A stretch of 64,000 bases of DNA from Bradyrhizobium sp. CCBAU 53338 (GTDB lineage: Bacteria > Pseudomonadota > Alphaproteobacteria > Rhizobiales > Xanthobacteraceae), in the NCBI RefSeq assembly GCF_015291665.1, contig NZ_CP030048.1, positions 3,844,001 to 3,908,000 on the forward strand, read 5' to 3'. Positions 17,905-27,846 of this stretch are shown here, in pieces; the first letter of the stretch is position 1, and each line of letters opens with the position of its first letter. The notes under the pieces are model-generated. The model had not been told where the DNA came from, ran no database searches, and worked only from the letters and a program-made list of their open reading frames with translations. The translations under genes and the position numbers were made by a program.

Positions 17905-18807
17905 CTAAAGCTTTCCATAGACTCGCGCTGCGACCGCCTTCAGATGCTCGACCGAGCCTGATTCCGGATGCGGCTTGACCGGCGCGAACAGGATCGAAGC
18001 CTGCCTGCCGTTCTTCCAGACAAAGATGTTGACGGCGTTGCCGTTGCCCTTGGTGCAGGAATGTTCGCCGAACGCTTCGCTGCCGAGCTCGGGGATCGCC
18101 ACGTGTTGGCAGGGACCCGCGCGCCTCATCGTGCTGATGACCGTGTCACGCGACATCGTGATGACCGCAACAGCCATGGTGTTGGCCTCGCGATCGAACA
18201 TCATGCAGCTGCCGGCGCCGGTTCGCTGGACCTGCAGCGTGCTCTTGTCGAGAAAGCCGTCGGCATCCGTGGCGTTGAGCCATTCGCAATCGCCGAACCG
18301 CTCGCTGCTCTTGGTCACATTGGCGATGGCAATGCGCGCGGCTTCGGTGACCGGCCCGAGCAGCGCGCTATCGGCGCGCCGGCCGGTCGGATAGACGCTG
18401 ATCTGGAGAATCCAATCGCCGGACAAGGCGACGACCGAGGCCTCCTGGCGCTGCGCGTCAGCGGCGGTCGTCCCGCCCTGGCCTTCCTCACCAATCCCGG
18501 ACACCGCGCCAAGCGGCATGCGCTCACCGAGCGTCTTGACGAAAGTCGCGTACAACTCCTTGGCGTGGTCCTTGTCGGGATTGCGGAAGACGGACAGCAT
18601 CATCGTATCGCCGCGCCCGCCCTGATAGATGCAGCCGCGTCCGTCCTGATTTGAAATCAGCGACCATTTGAGCGCCGGCATCGCGCCGGTGAGCTCCTGG
18701 GCGCTGATGAACGGGCAGGTGACGGCAGCATGCGCGGGAGGCATGGGGAGGGCTGCGATTGCAAGGAGTAGGGCGAGGCAGCAGAGCAGAGGATCGATCA
18801 TGCGCAT
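17905..18807 (-). CDS. Secreted hypothetical protein
   Basis: 300 residues from the ATG at 18807; an in-frame TTG at 18858 would add 17 residues but would place charged sequence before the signal peptide. The signal peptide is MRMIDPLLCCLALLLAIAAL with cleavage near AHAAV. The mature part has two similar halves, each with Cys (TCPF, GCIY and DCEW, SCMMF), perhaps a duplicated lipoprotein-like or DUF3558-type fold, but no family is assigned. It lies between the two IS elements. Confidence 0.68.
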   Translation of the reverse strand: MRMIDPLLCCLALLLAIAALPMPPAHAAVTCPFISAQELTGAMPALKWSLISNQDGRGCIYQGGRGDTMMLSVFRNPDKDHAKELYATFVKTLGERMPLGAVSGIGEEGQGGTTAADAQRQEASVVALSGDWILQISVYPTGRRADSALLGPVTEAARIAIANVTKSSERFGDCEWLNATDADGFLDKSTLQVQRTGAGSCMMFDREANTMAVAVITMSRDTVISTMRRAGPCQHVAIPELGSEAFGEHSCTKGNGNAVNIFVWKNGRQASILFAPVKPHPESGSVEHLKAVAARVYGKL

Positions 18808-18935
18808 TGGATAACTGACTTCCGCTATTGGTGCGCCGCGGGCGATGAAGATGGGCAATTGTGTCGCCGTGGCGCTATGACAGCATATGCAATCCCATTT
18901 TCGCCGCCACCTGCGCTTTTGCGCTCTCCCTTTTG

Positions 18936-19431
18936 CTACGATGATTGGTCATAGCGCGACGGGGCACCTGCACAAACTTCCAGGAGCTCGGCAAGCTGGT
19001 CGTGGCCTCCATGCCAAGCGTATTCCGCAGCGGTGTATTTTCCGATGCGGACGGCAGGGGCTGCTCCCAACTCAAGGAGACTTCCAACGATCCGTGCCGC
19101 GCCGATCCGTGCGGCGAGCATAAGCGGGGTGACTTCGTCAGCCGCGCGGTCAACCTCAGCGCCATGCTCGACAAGCGCTCTCACAAGGACCTCACTTCCG
19201 GACTGAACGGCAAGCATCAGCGCATTTGAATCGCCAGCTCGTGTAACTGCATTGGCATCTGCGCCGGCCGAGATCAGTGCCAGGATGACCGGCAGTTGAT
19301 CACCCACCGCTCCCCGGAAGGCTGCCCAAAGCAAGGGAGTGGTCGTACTCATTTGGATCGTCGCCTGCGTCGAGCCGTTCCAGAACATGTTCGACGTCAG
19401 CGTGGTAAGCGGCTAGGTGCAGATCACCCAT
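18936..19431 (-). pseudogene. Ankyrin-repeat protein gene with an apparent frameshift
   Basis: From the ATG at 19431 the frame reads MGDLHLAAYHADVEHVLERL then DAGDDPNE, a clean first ankyrin repeat, but then drifts into DHSLALGS. In the next frame the same DNA gives TTTPLLWAAFRG, the expected start of repeat two, and continues through three more repeats to the stop at 18936. One base around 19341-19352 (in GAGTACGACC, read on the minus strand) must be extra or missing. The part after the shift could still be translated from an internal ATG at 19352 (138 residues). Confidence 0.6.
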
Positions 19432-19591
19432 GTTCTGACAACAACCGAGTTGAGCGGTGCTTCTAGCTTTCTCGAAGGATTGGTCTGCGGCGGGCGACGC
19501 TTCGGCGTTGGACTGTATCGAACCCACCGCGCATGTGACTATCCGAGTCCCCCCGCCCTTGGGGACCTCGCGATGATCACACCTTACCCCT

Positions 19592-21304
19592 ATTTTGCCC
19601 GACGAGGCTGGGCAAGAACGGGATTTTTTGAGAGTTGATGTAGGATTCGTCTTATGGCGAATCGCACATTTAAGACCGGCGAGAGCCGGGAGCAACCCAG
19701 TCTTCTGCCAGCGCGGATTGAGGACTATGTCGGGCCGGACAATCCGGTGCGAGCGATCGATGGCTTCGTTTGCGCGCTCGATCTTGCAAAGCTTGGCTTC
19801 GGCCACGCGGATCGTGGCGCGGAAGAAGTCGGGCAGCCGCCGTACGATCCTGCCGATCTGCTGAAGCTCTATCTTTACGGCTACATCAACCAGGTCAGGT
19901 CGTCGCGCCGGCTAGAGCGGGAAGCTGGCCGCAATCTGGAGCTGATCTGGCTGCTGAAGGGACTGAAGCCGGGTTATCGGACGATTGCCAACTTCCGCAA
20001 GGAGAACTGGAAGGCGCTGAAGGCCACGAACCGGAGCTTCGTGCTGCTGGCTCGGGAGCTTGGGCTTGTCGGCGGCACGATCGTAGCGATTGATGGTTCC
20101 CTGTTCCAGGGCGACGCCAGCAAGGCTTCCATCTTCACGCGCAGGCGGCTTGGCGAGCAGATCGCAAGGCTGGACCAGGAGATCGAGGCTTACCGCAAGT
20201 CTCTTGAAGACAATGATGCAACAGAGGCCAAGAAGCCGGGGACGGATCGCGCGGGCGGTGATGGCCGAGGAGATGGCGGCGATATCGGTGCGAAGGTCGC
20301 GGCGTTGATGGCGAAGCGTTCGCGTGCCGAGGCCGATGTGGCTCGGCTGGAAGAGAGTGGCGAGACACAAATGTCGCTGACGGATCCGGATGCCCGGCTT
20401 CTGGTCAAGAACGGTCAGGGCATTGCAGGCTACAATGTGCAGACCGCGGTTGACGACAAGCACAAGCTCATTGTCGCGAGTGAGGTGGTCAACGACAGCA
20501 GTGATGTTCGACAGCTCTCTGCGATGGCCAAGGCGGCCAAAGAGGCCCTTGGAGCCGAGACACTGCAGGCGCTGGCCGATGAGGGCTATTACAGCAGTGT
20601 CGAACTGAAGGCCTGCGAGGACGAGGGCATCATCGCCTATGTGCCGCTGCCCGAAGCTAACGCGCGGCTCGAGAAGCAAGGCCGCTTCGCGCTCAAGGAC
20701 TTCAACTATGACGGCGCAATCGACGCCTACCGCTGTCCCGCGGGCCAGCTGCTGCATCCGTTCAAGAGCAGGCAAAAGAACGTCAGTGGCCGCGTCGAGA
20801 TCCGCTACGCGGCCCGCGGAGTGACCTGCAGGAGCTGCCCGCTCAAGGTCCGCTGTCTCTCACCAACCACCACCTACCGCACCATTGGTCGCTGGGAGCA
20901 TGAAGATGTTCTCGAACGCCACCGCGCACGGATGCAGGGCGCGGGCGAGCTGATGCGCCGTCGTTCGGGGATTGTCGAGCATCCGTTTGGCACGCTCAAA
21001 TGCCGTGCCGGCTATCGTCATTTTCTGGTCCGCGGCTTCGACAAGGTCCGCGGCGAATGGAGCCTGATGGCGCTCTGCTACAATTTCACCCGTGCGCTCA
21101 ACATCCTTGGATTTGACGGGTTCCTGGCTGCGCTCGCAAAGACGCTTGTCATTTGCCGAGGTATCCTCGCAGCCCTCCTGCAGCACATCCAGGTCACTCC
21201 AGAGGCACTTTGGACCAATATCCGGCCGCCGCTCCCAATTGGCCGCTTCGTTCCAGTCTGAAGCCGCCAACGCCCAATTCTTGCCCAGCCTCGTCGGGTC
21301 AAAT
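19592..21304 (+). mobile_element. IS1182-family insertion sequence
   Basis: About 1.7 kb. The ends are inverted repeats: CCCGACGAGGCTGGGCAAGA at the left (from 19598) and the same sequence inverted at the right (21279-21298), each preceded by ATTT. The unit is itself a small hairpin (TTGCCC / GGGCAA). No clear target duplication is visible. It encloses one full transposase gene. Confidence 0.8.
19654..21261 (+). CDS. IS1182-family transposase
   Basis: 535 residues, apparently intact. The N-terminal DUF772-type domain (PYDPADLLKLYLYGYINQVR) is followed by a DDE core: Asp147 in VAIDGSLFQGD, the insertion-rich middle, LADEGYYSS, and Glu in SGIVEHPFGTLK, then the C-terminal LMALCYNFTRALNIL. A Cys-rich zinc site is present (TCRSCPLKVRC). 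Start ATG 19654 lies 62 nt inside the left end. Confidence 0.92.
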   Translation: MANRTFKTGESREQPSLLPARIEDYVGPDNPVRAIDGFVCALDLAKLGFGHADRGAEEVGQPPYDPADLLKLYLYGYINQVRSSRRLEREAGRNLELIWLLKGLKPGYRTIANFRKENWKALKATNRSFVLLARELGLVGGTIVAIDGSLFQGDASKASIFTRRRLGEQIARLDQEIEAYRKSLEDNDATEAKKPGTDRAGGDGRGDGGDIGAKVAALMAKRSRAEADVARLEESGETQMSLTDPDARLLVKNGQGIAGYNVQTAVDDKHKLIVASEVVNDSSDVRQLSAMAKAAKEALGAETLQALADEGYYSSVELKACEDEGIIAYVPLPEANARLEKQGRFALKDFNYDGAIDAYRCPAGQLLHPFKSRQKNVSGRVEIRYAARGVTCRSCPLKVRCLSPTTTYRTIGRWEHEDVLERHRARMQGAGELMRRRSGIVEHPFGTLKCRAGYRHFLVRGFDKVRGEWSLMALCYNFTRALNILGFDGFLAALAKTLVICRGILAALLQHIQVTPEALWTNIRPPLPIGRFVPV

Positions 21305-21383
21305 GGATTTCGTAAAAGCAGAAGCGGGCGCACCGGCGTCCCGGCTACTGTGCATGGGGTTGTTTTGCAGATCTTGAGTTGGG

Positions 21384-21713
21384 CTAGATCGAGAAGCTGG
21401 TGCCGCAGCCGCAAGACGCCGTCGCGTTGGGATTGTTGACGCGGAACGAGGCGCCGATCAGGTCGTCGACGAAATCGACCTGCGAGCCCGCCAGGAACGG
21501 CTGCGAGGCGGAATCGACCAGGACCACCGCGTTCTCCTGCTCGATCACGAGATCGTCGTCGCCGCGCGCGCGGTCGATGTCGAACTTGTACTGGAAGCCG
21601 GAGCAGCCGCCGCCCTCGACCGAGATGCGCAGCATCGCGCCTGTGCCTTCGCCCTTGAGGATCTCTCCGATCCGGCGGGCGGCCCGGTCACTGATGGTCA
21701 CAGGGGTGGTCAT
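21384..21713 (-). CDS. erpA: Iron-sulfur cluster insertion protein ErpA (HesB/IscA family)
   Basis: 109 residues from the ATG at 21713, which follows GGAG with a 7-nt spacer; an upstream in-frame start at 21800 is less likely. The three A-type carrier cysteines are Cys37 (GGGCSGFQY), Cys101 and Cys103 (SCGCGTSF). A-type carriers deliver [4Fe-4S] or [2Fe-2S] clusters to target enzymes. It is divergent from dgt, as in related alphaproteobacteria. Confidence 0.92.
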   Translation of the reverse strand: MTTPVTISDRAARRIGEILKGEGTGAMLRISVEGGGCSGFQYKFDIDRARGDDDLVIEQENAVVLVDSASQPFLAGSQVDFVDDLIGASFRVNNPNATASCGCGTSFSI

Positions 21714-21822
21714 AGTTCGTCTCCGATAGGCCCGCGTCATAGCCAATTCATTTGGTATCCCGCGTCCGGCATAGTTAAGTGCAAGGATACGCAGAATCAA
21801 ATGGATAGGGACTAAATTCGTC

Positions 21823-23031
21823 GTGTCCGTCGGAATGGCAGCCCCCCGCGCGCCCTATGCCTGCGACCCCGATCGCAGCCGCGGCCGGCTGGTCACCGAG
21901 CCGCCGAGCCGGACCCGGAGCCCGTTCCGGCGCGATTGCGACCGGGTGATCCATTCGACCGCATTCCGCCGCCTGAAGTACAAGACCCAGGTGTTCGTGT
22001 TCCACGAGGGCGACCATTACCGGACCCGGCTGACCCATTCGCTGGAGGTCGCCCAGATTGCCCGGGCGCTGGCCCGGCAGCTTGGGCTCGACGAGGACCT
22101 CACCGAAACCCTGGCGCTCGCCCATGATCTCGGCCACCCGCCGTTCGGCCATGCCGGCGAGCGGGCGCTGGATGCCTGCCTGAAGGATTTCGGCGGCTTC
22201 GACCACAATGCCCAGGCGCTCCGCGTCGTCGGCTCGCTAGAGCACCGCTATCCCGAGTTCGACGGGCTGAACCTGACCTGGGAGTCGCTCGAGGGTATCG
22301 TCAAGCACAACGGGCCGCTCACCGACCGCAGCGGCGCGCCTGTCGGCCGCTATCGCGAGCACGGTATTCCCGTCGGCATCGCCGACTACATCAGGACCTA
22401 CGACCTCGAGCTCTGGAGCTTCGCCTCGCTCGAGGCCCAGGTCGCCGCGATCGCCGACGACATCGCCTATGATGCCCATGACATCGACGATGGCCTGCGG
22501 GCAGGGCTGTTCCATCTCGACGACCTCAAGGTGATGCCGCTGACCGCGGAGATCATCGCCGACACCGCGGCGCATTACCCCGACCTCGAAGACGTCAGGC
22601 GCGGCGCTGAGCTGGTGCGCGAGCTGATCTCGCATCTGATCGGTGCGGTGTTCGCGGAGGCGCAGAAGAACATTGCCGCCGTCAGGCCGCAATCGGCCCA
22701 GGACGTCCGCCAGCAGAGCCGGGCGCTGATCGCGTTCCCCGCCGCGGTCGCCGAGGAGGAGGCCGCCATCAAGCGTTTCCTCTATGGGCACATGTATCGC
22801 CACAAGCGGGTGATGCGGGTGATGGCCGAGGCGGAACAGATCCTGTTCGACCTGTTTGCAAAGTACCTATCATCTCCCGCTGACCTGCCGCCGGAATGGC
22901 TGGTAGGGGCGCAAGGCGACGACGAGGGCGACCGGGCCCGGCGGATCGGCAATTTCATTGCCGGAATGACCGACCGTTTCGCCTTGACCGAGCACCAGCG
23001 GCTCTTTGACTCGACCCCGGATTTGCGTTAG
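21823..23031 (+). CDS. dgt: Deoxyguanosinetriphosphate triphosphohydrolase-like protein
   Basis: 402-residue HD-domain protein. Seen: [15 protein letters not shown], the HD motif [12 protein letters not shown] and [15 protein letters not shown], then [14 protein letters not shown]. Members cleave dNTPs to deoxynucleoside plus triphosphate, helping balance dNTP pools; this shorter, YfbR-unlike type is usual in alphaproteobacteria. The start GTG at 21823 could be replaced by ATG at 21835. It ends 9 nt before argS, so the two are likely co-transcribed. Confidence 0.93.
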   Translation: MSVGMAAPRAPYACDPDRSRGRLVTEPPSRTRSPFRRDCDRVIHSTAFRRLKYKTQVFVFHEGDHYRTRLTHSLEVAQIARALARQLGLDEDLTETLALAHDLGHPPFGHAGERALDACLKDFGGFDHNAQALRVVGSLEHRYPEFDGLNLTWESLEGIVKHNGPLTDRSGAPVGRYREHGIPVGIADYIRTYDLELWSFASLEAQVAAIADDIAYDAHDIDDGLRAGLFHLDDLKVMPLTAEIIADTAAHYPDLEDVRRGAELVRELISHLIGAVFAEAQKNIAAVRPQSAQDVRQQSRALIAFPAAVAEEEAAIKRFLYGHMYRHKRVMRVMAEAEQILFDLFAKYLSSPADLPPEWLVGAQGDDEGDRARRIGNFIAGMTDRFALTEHQRLFDSTPDLR

Positions 23032-23040
23032 GCGGCGGCC

Positions 23041-24831
23041 ATGCCCGACACATCCTCAAGCCCGCATCTGTTCGCCGACGTGCTCGCACGCGTGCACGCC
23101 GCCTGCCGCGCGCTCGCCGCGGAAGCCAACTGGCCCGAGGGCATCGATTTTTCGCGCGTGGTGGTCGAACCGCCGCGCGACGCCTCCCATGGCGACATGG
23201 CGACCAATGCTGCCATGGTGCTTGCGAAAGAGGCAAAGGCAAAGCCCCGTGACCTCGCCGAGCAGATCGCTGAGCGGCTGCGGGCGGATGCGCTGATCGC
23301 CAAGGTCGACGTCGCCGGACCCGGCTTCATCAACCTGACGCTGCAGCCCGCCGCCTGGGCCGAGGCGCTGCGCACGGTGCTGCGCGAGGGGGGCGATTAC
23401 GGCCGCGTCCGCGGCGGCTCCAAGGTCAATGTCGAATACGTGTCGGCCAATCCGACCGGACCGATGCATGTTGGCCATTGCCGCGGCGCCGTGTTCGGCG
23501 ATGCGCTGGCGAGCCTGCTGCAGTTCGGCGGCCACGACGTCACCCGCGAATATTACATCAACGATGCCGGCGCCCAGGTCGACGTGCTCGCGCGTTCCGC
23601 GTTCCTGCGGTATCGCGAGGCGCTCGGCGAGGACATCGGCGCGATCCCGGAAGGGCTCTATCCCGGCGACTATCTCAAGCCGGTCGGGCAGGCGCTGGCG
23701 AAGGAGCACGGCGACAAGCTGCGCGCGATGAGCGAGGCCGAGTGGTTGCCGACGGTGCGTGCCAAGGCGATTGCGATGATGATGGACGCGATCAAGGACG
23801 ATCTCGCCGCCCTCAACATCCGCCACGACGTGTTCTTCTCCGAGCGCTCGCTGATCGAGAGCGGCAACAACAAGGTCGCCGAGACCATCGATTTCCTCAA
23901 GGCCAAGGGCGACATCTACGAGGGCCGCCTGCCGCCGCCGAAGGGCGCGCCGGTCGAGGATTGGGAAGACCGCGAGCAGCTGCTGTTCAAGGCGACCGCC
24001 TACGGGGACGACGTCGATCGTCCGCTGATCAAGTCGGACAATTCCTACACCTACTTCGCCTCCGACATCGCCTACCACAAGAACAAGTTCGACCGTGGTT
24101 TTGCGGAGATGATCGACGTCTGGGGCGCCGATCATGGCGGCTACATCAAGCGCATGCAGGCGGCGGTGAAGGCGACGACCTCAGGCAAGGGCGCGCTCGA
24201 CGTCAAGATCGTCCAGCTCGTGAAGTTGCTGCGCAACGGCGAGCCGGTGAAAATGTCCAAGCGGAGCGGGGATTTCGTCACCTTGCGTGAGGTGGTGGAT
24301 GAAGTCGGTCAGGACGCCGTTCGCTTCATGATGCTCTATCGCAAGAACGACGCGGTGCTCGACTTCGACCTCGCCAAGGTCATGGAACAGTCGCGCGACA
24401 ATCCGGTGTTCTACGTTCAGTACGGCCACGCCCGCGGCCACTCGATCTTCCGCAATGCGCGCGCCGAGGTGTTCCCGGACCTGCCTGAGGATGCCGACAA
24501 GCGCATCTCTTGGCTCAGTGAGTCGGCCGTGGAACGGCTGTCGGACCCCGTTGAACTCGATCTTCTCAAGCGCCTTGCAATTTATCCGCGGATGCTGGAA
24601 GCGGCAGCCAGTGCCCACGAGCCGCACCGTATTGCCTTTTATCTCTATGACTTAGCGAGCGAATTTCACGCACTTTGGACGAAGGGGCGCGATTTGCCCT
24701 ATTTACGCTTCATTATCAATAATGATGCAGATCTTACGAAGGCGCGACTGGCCATGGTCCAGGGCGTCGTCTCTGTCCTGGCATCGGGCCTCGCCATCCT
24801 CGGCGTCCATGCTCCGGACGAGATGCGGTAG
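23041..24831 (+). CDS. argS: Arginyl-tRNA synthetase
   Basis: 596 residues, class I synthetase. The N-terminal Add1 domain is followed by the HIGH-type motif in [12 protein letters not shown] (around residue 142) and [12 protein letters not shown] at about residue 404; the C-terminal DALR anticodon-binding domain ends the protein. It charges tRNA-Arg. Full length, with no unusual features. Confidence 0.97.
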   Translation: MPDTSSSPHLFADVLARVHAACRALAAEANWPEGIDFSRVVVEPPRDASHGDMATNAAMVLAKEAKAKPRDLAEQIAERLRADALIAKVDVAGPGFINLTLQPAAWAEALRTVLREGGDYGRVRGGSKVNVEYVSANPTGPMHVGHCRGAVFGDALASLLQFGGHDVTREYYINDAGAQVDVLARSAFLRYREALGEDIGAIPEGLYPGDYLKPVGQALAKEHGDKLRAMSEAEWLPTVRAKAIAMMMDAIKDDLAALNIRHDVFFSERSLIESGNNKVAETIDFLKAKGDIYEGRLPPPKGAPVEDWEDREQLLFKATAYGDDVDRPLIKSDNSYTYFASDIAYHKNKFDRGFAEMIDVWGADHGGYIKRMQAAVKATTSGKGALDVKIVQLVKLLRNGEPVKMSKRSGDFVTLREVVDEVGQDAVRFMMLYRKNDAVLDFDLAKVMEQSRDNPVFYVQYGHARGHSIFRNARAEVFPDLPEDADKRISWLSESAVERLSDPVELDLLKRLAIYPRMLEAAASAHEPHRIAFYLYDLASEFHALWTKGRDLPYLRFIINNDADLTKARLAMVQGVVSVLASGLAILGVHAPDEMR

Positions 24832-24972
24832 TTTGGGGCGAACTACTTAAGGGGAATATTTGGGGGTACCGGCAGAAGCCGGATCGCTTAGACTTGGTTG
24901 AAAGCCTTGTGGGTCGAAAGTCGTGCCTTGGTCGAGGGGCGCGCGGCTTTCCCGAAGGGACGCATCATCACG

Positions 24973-26505
24973 ATGGCCGATCGATATCAGAACAGATCTC
25001 TTCCTTCCGATGACTATGGTCGCGACGCCGATCAGCATGGGAGGGCGGACAGCGATCCCTTGGCCGAACTCGCCCGCCTGATCGGGCAGACCGACCCGTT
25101 CGCAGCGCAGGGCCGGCCAGGCGCGCGCCCGGCAGCGCCCGCACCGACGCAGAGCTATCAGGACGACGATTATTCGCAGGACGACTATCGGCAGGACTAT
25201 GCCGAGCCCGCGCCGCAGGCTCAGCCAGGGCCGCCCTCATGGATGCGCCGTGCCAACGTGCAGGCGCAGCCCGCGCCGGAGCCTGACGATCCCGTTGCCG
25301 TGAATCCGGTTCATCCGCTGCATCGCTATGCGGCCCAGCCGGCCGCGCCCGAGCCGCAGTATCATCCGCCGCAGCAGGCCTATCAGGGCCGCGCCTATCA
25401 GGATCAGGCTTATCAGGATCAAGCCTACCATCAGGATCAGGCCCAGCACCAAGCTTACGAGGCGCCCTACGAGCAGCCCGATCCGGCGCGCTACGACGAT
25501 GCGCTCTATGGCCGGCTTGAGTCGGGCGAGCAGGATTTTCAGCGTGAGCCGGCCTATCCGGACGACCCCTACGCATTCCAGAGCGACTATCCCGAGGCCG
25601 ATCTCGACGAGCCCAAGAAGTCGCGCGGCGGCATGATGACGGTCGCTGCGATCCTTGCGCTCGCAGTGGTCGGCACTGGTGCAGCCTTCGCCTACAAGAC
25701 CTATATCGGCTCGCCCCGCAGCGGTGAGCCGCCGATCATCAAGGCAGACAACACGCCGACCAAGATCGTGCCGGCGCCGTCCGACTCGGCCAAGGTGCCG
25801 GACCGCATGGTGAGCGGCGACGGCAGCGAGAAGATCGTGCCGCGCGAAGAGGCCCCCGTCGACGTCAACGCCAAGGCAGCGGGTCCCCGCGTGGTGTTTC
25901 CGCCGCTGAACCCGAATGCGAATCCGCCGGCGGTTGCGAGCGTGTCGCCGTCCAATGTTCCGCCGCCGGGCGGTCCGGTTCCGAGCAACGGGACGATGCC
26001 GAACAGCGCGCCGCGCGCGATCAAGACCGTGGCTGTGAAGGGCGACCAGACCGACAGCGCCGTGCCGCAGGCCGCCGCGCCGTCGGCCAAACCAGCCGCT
26101 TCTCCGAAGCCGGCCGCCGCGCTGCGCACGCCGCCGACCTCGGCCAATGCCAGCGCCAACCAGCCGCTCTCACTGGCGCCGCAGGCCGAGTCGCCGCAGC
26201 GGATGGCTGCAACCAATCCGACGCAGATTGCCCCCGCGAGCAGTGGTGGCGGCTATGTCGTGCAGGTGTCTTCGCAGCAGAGCGAGGATAGCGCCGCCGC
26301 GTCCTACCGGGTTCTCCAGAGCAAATATGGCAGCGTGCTCGGCTCCCGCTCGCCGGTGATCAAGCGGGTCGATCTGACCGACAAGGGCAAGGGCATCGTC
26401 TACCGCGCCTTCGCTGGACCGTATGGCACGGCCGACGAGGCGGTGCAGACTTGCAACAATCTGAAGTCGGCCGGCCTGCCGTCTTGCTTCGTCCAGAGGA
26501 ATTAG
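24973..26505 (+). CDS. SPOR domain-containing membrane protein
   Basis: About 510 residues. A cytoplasmic N-terminus rich in Tyr, Gln, Asp and Pro (repeats of YQDQAYQDQAYHQDQ near residues 140-160) leads to one membrane helix (about 221-243, MTVAAILALAVVGTGAAFAY), a long Pro/Ala-rich periplasmic linker, and a C-terminal SPOR domain (from about 425, GGYVVQVSSQQSEDSAAASY). SPOR domains bind denuded septal peptidoglycan, so a cell-division or envelope role is likely. Start ATG 24973 is chosen over TTG 24898. Confidence 0.85.
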   Translation: MADRYQNRSLPSDDYGRDADQHGRADSDPLAELARLIGQTDPFAAQGRPGARPAAPAPTQSYQDDDYSQDDYRQDYAEPAPQAQPGPPSWMRRANVQAQPAPEPDDPVAVNPVHPLHRYAAQPAAPEPQYHPPQQAYQGRAYQDQAYQDQAYHQDQAQHQAYEAPYEQPDPARYDDALYGRLESGEQDFQREPAYPDDPYAFQSDYPEADLDEPKKSRGGMMTVAAILALAVVGTGAAFAYKTYIGSPRSGEPPIIKADNTPTKIVPAPSDSAKVPDRMVSGDGSEKIVPREEAPVDVNAKAAGPRVVFPPLNPNANPPAVASVSPSNVPPPGGPVPSNGTMPNSAPRAIKTVAVKGDQTDSAVPQAAAPSAKPAASPKPAAALRTPPTSANASANQPLSLAPQAESPQRMAATNPTQIAPASSGGGYVVQVSSQQSEDSAAASYRVLQSKYGSVLGSRSPVIKRVDLTDKGKGIVYRAFAGPYGTADEAVQTCNNLKSAGLPSCFVQRN

Positions 26506-26551
26506 CGGTCGTTTCCTTGACCCCCTTTCCGGGGCAGCGTTAATCGGCCCT

Positions 26552-26989
26552 ATGACCACGCGGGCCTTCATTACCGGCGTATCCGGAACGGAACTGACCG
26601 CCCCTGCGCGGGTGTTTGTCCGTGCCGAATGCCCATCGAACGCGATTCCCTTCAGGCTTGGCTTCGAGATATCGATGCAAGTCGCGGTCTCTGTTGGGGA
26701 AATGACGACGGCGCGGCTGATTGAGGCTAATCTCGCCGGTCACAGCATTCCCGTGGATGGCGCCGCCGACCCGGTCCATCCCATGACGACTTCTGCGACA
26801 ATGATTGCTCAGGTGATTCGCAGCGCAATCGGGTTCCAGGGTTTGTTAATGAGTAATGACGTGCCGATGAAGGCGCTGGCGGGAAGCATTGGCGGGCAAA
26901 ATCACGCCATGTTGGCGGCCGGCACGCCGCTTCACAGCAACGACAATGCGCAACGGGACGCATTGACCGCAACCACGGCATCCGCATGA
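26552..26989 (+). pseudogene. nagZ: Internally deleted remnant of nagZ (beta-N-acetylhexosaminidase)
   Basis: One open frame of 145 codons. Its first ~25 residues (MTTRAFITGVSGTEL) match the NagZ N-terminus and its last part (MTTSATMIAQVIRSAIGFQG, LLMSNDVPMKALAGS) matches the NagZ C-terminal third, but the central ~190 residues of the TIM barrel, including the KHxPGxG loop, are gone. The catalytic region DD reads ND. Enzyme activity is not possible as read. Position between the SPOR gene and scpA is that of nagZ in relatives. The stop overlaps the scpA start as ATGA, so the frame may be kept for coupling. Confidence 0.75.
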
Positions 26990-27825
26990 CCGCAGAAATT
27001 CTATCGTTTGAAACCGGCCGGCCCGCAGAGCTCGCCGAGGGCGAGCCGGCGTTGGTGGTCGACGTCGAGGGCTATGAGGGCCCGCTCGACCTGCTGCTCG
27101 CGCTGGCGCGGCAGCAGAAGGTCGATCTCGCCAAGATCTCGATCCTGGCGCTGGCCGACCAGTACCTCCACTTCATCGAAGCCGCACGAAAGATCCGGCT
27201 CGAGCTTGCCGCCGACTATCTGGTGATGGCCGCCTGGCTCGCCTTCCTGAAATCGCGCCTGCTGCTTCCGGAGCCGCCGAGCGCGGAAGGCCCGAGCGCC
27301 GAGGAAATGGCGACCGCACTCGCCAATCGCCTGCGTCGCCTCGAAGCCATTCGCGAGGCGGCCAACCGGCTGATGAACCGGCAGCAATTGCTGCGCGACA
27401 TTTTCCCGCGCGGCGAGCCCGAGCAGATCGCCGAGATCAGGCATCCGAAATACACCGCGACGCTGTACGATTTGCTCACGGCCTATGCCTCACAGCGCCA
27501 GTCGCGCGTGCTGGCGAGCGTGCATCTGGCCAAGCGTACCGTGTGGTCGCTCGCCGAGGCGCGCGCCACGCTTGAGCGTCTGGTCGGCAGCATCACCGAG
27601 CAGGACGATTGGGGCGTGCTCGACGATTTCCTGATCCGTCACGTCGCCGATCCGACGCAGCGCGCGACGGTGTTCGCCTCGAGCTTCGCAGCCGCGCTCG
27701 AACTCGTGCGTGAAGGTCAGCTCGAACTGAACCAGAAAGAGGCGTTTGCGCCCATCTATTTCCGCAAAGGGCGCCCGAAACCGGTCGCGGACGCAGCGCC
27801 TGCGCCCGATGCGCCGGTCGGTTAA
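26986..27825 (+). CDS. scpA: Segregation and condensation protein A
   Basis: 279-residue kleisin. The N-terminal domain has YEGPLDLLLALARQQKVDLA and the C-terminal winged helix ends near ELNQKEAFAPIYFR. ScpA bridges the SMC head domains together with ScpB in the condensin-like complex. Its ATG overlaps the stop of the nagZ remnant (ATGA). Confidence 0.95.
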   Translation: MTAEILSFETGRPAELAEGEPALVVDVEGYEGPLDLLLALARQQKVDLAKISILALADQYLHFIEAARKIRLELAADYLVMAAWLAFLKSRLLLPEPPSAEGPSAEEMATALANRLRRLEAIREAANRLMNRQQLLRDIFPRGEPEQIAEIRHPKYTATLYDLLTAYASQRQSRVLASVHLAKRTVWSLAEARATLERLVGSITEQDDWGVLDDFLIRHVADPTQRATVFASSFAAALELVREGQLELNQKEAFAPIYFRKGRPKPVADAAPAPDAPVG

Positions 27826-27846
27826 GTGCAAGAAGGAGAAGCTGCC

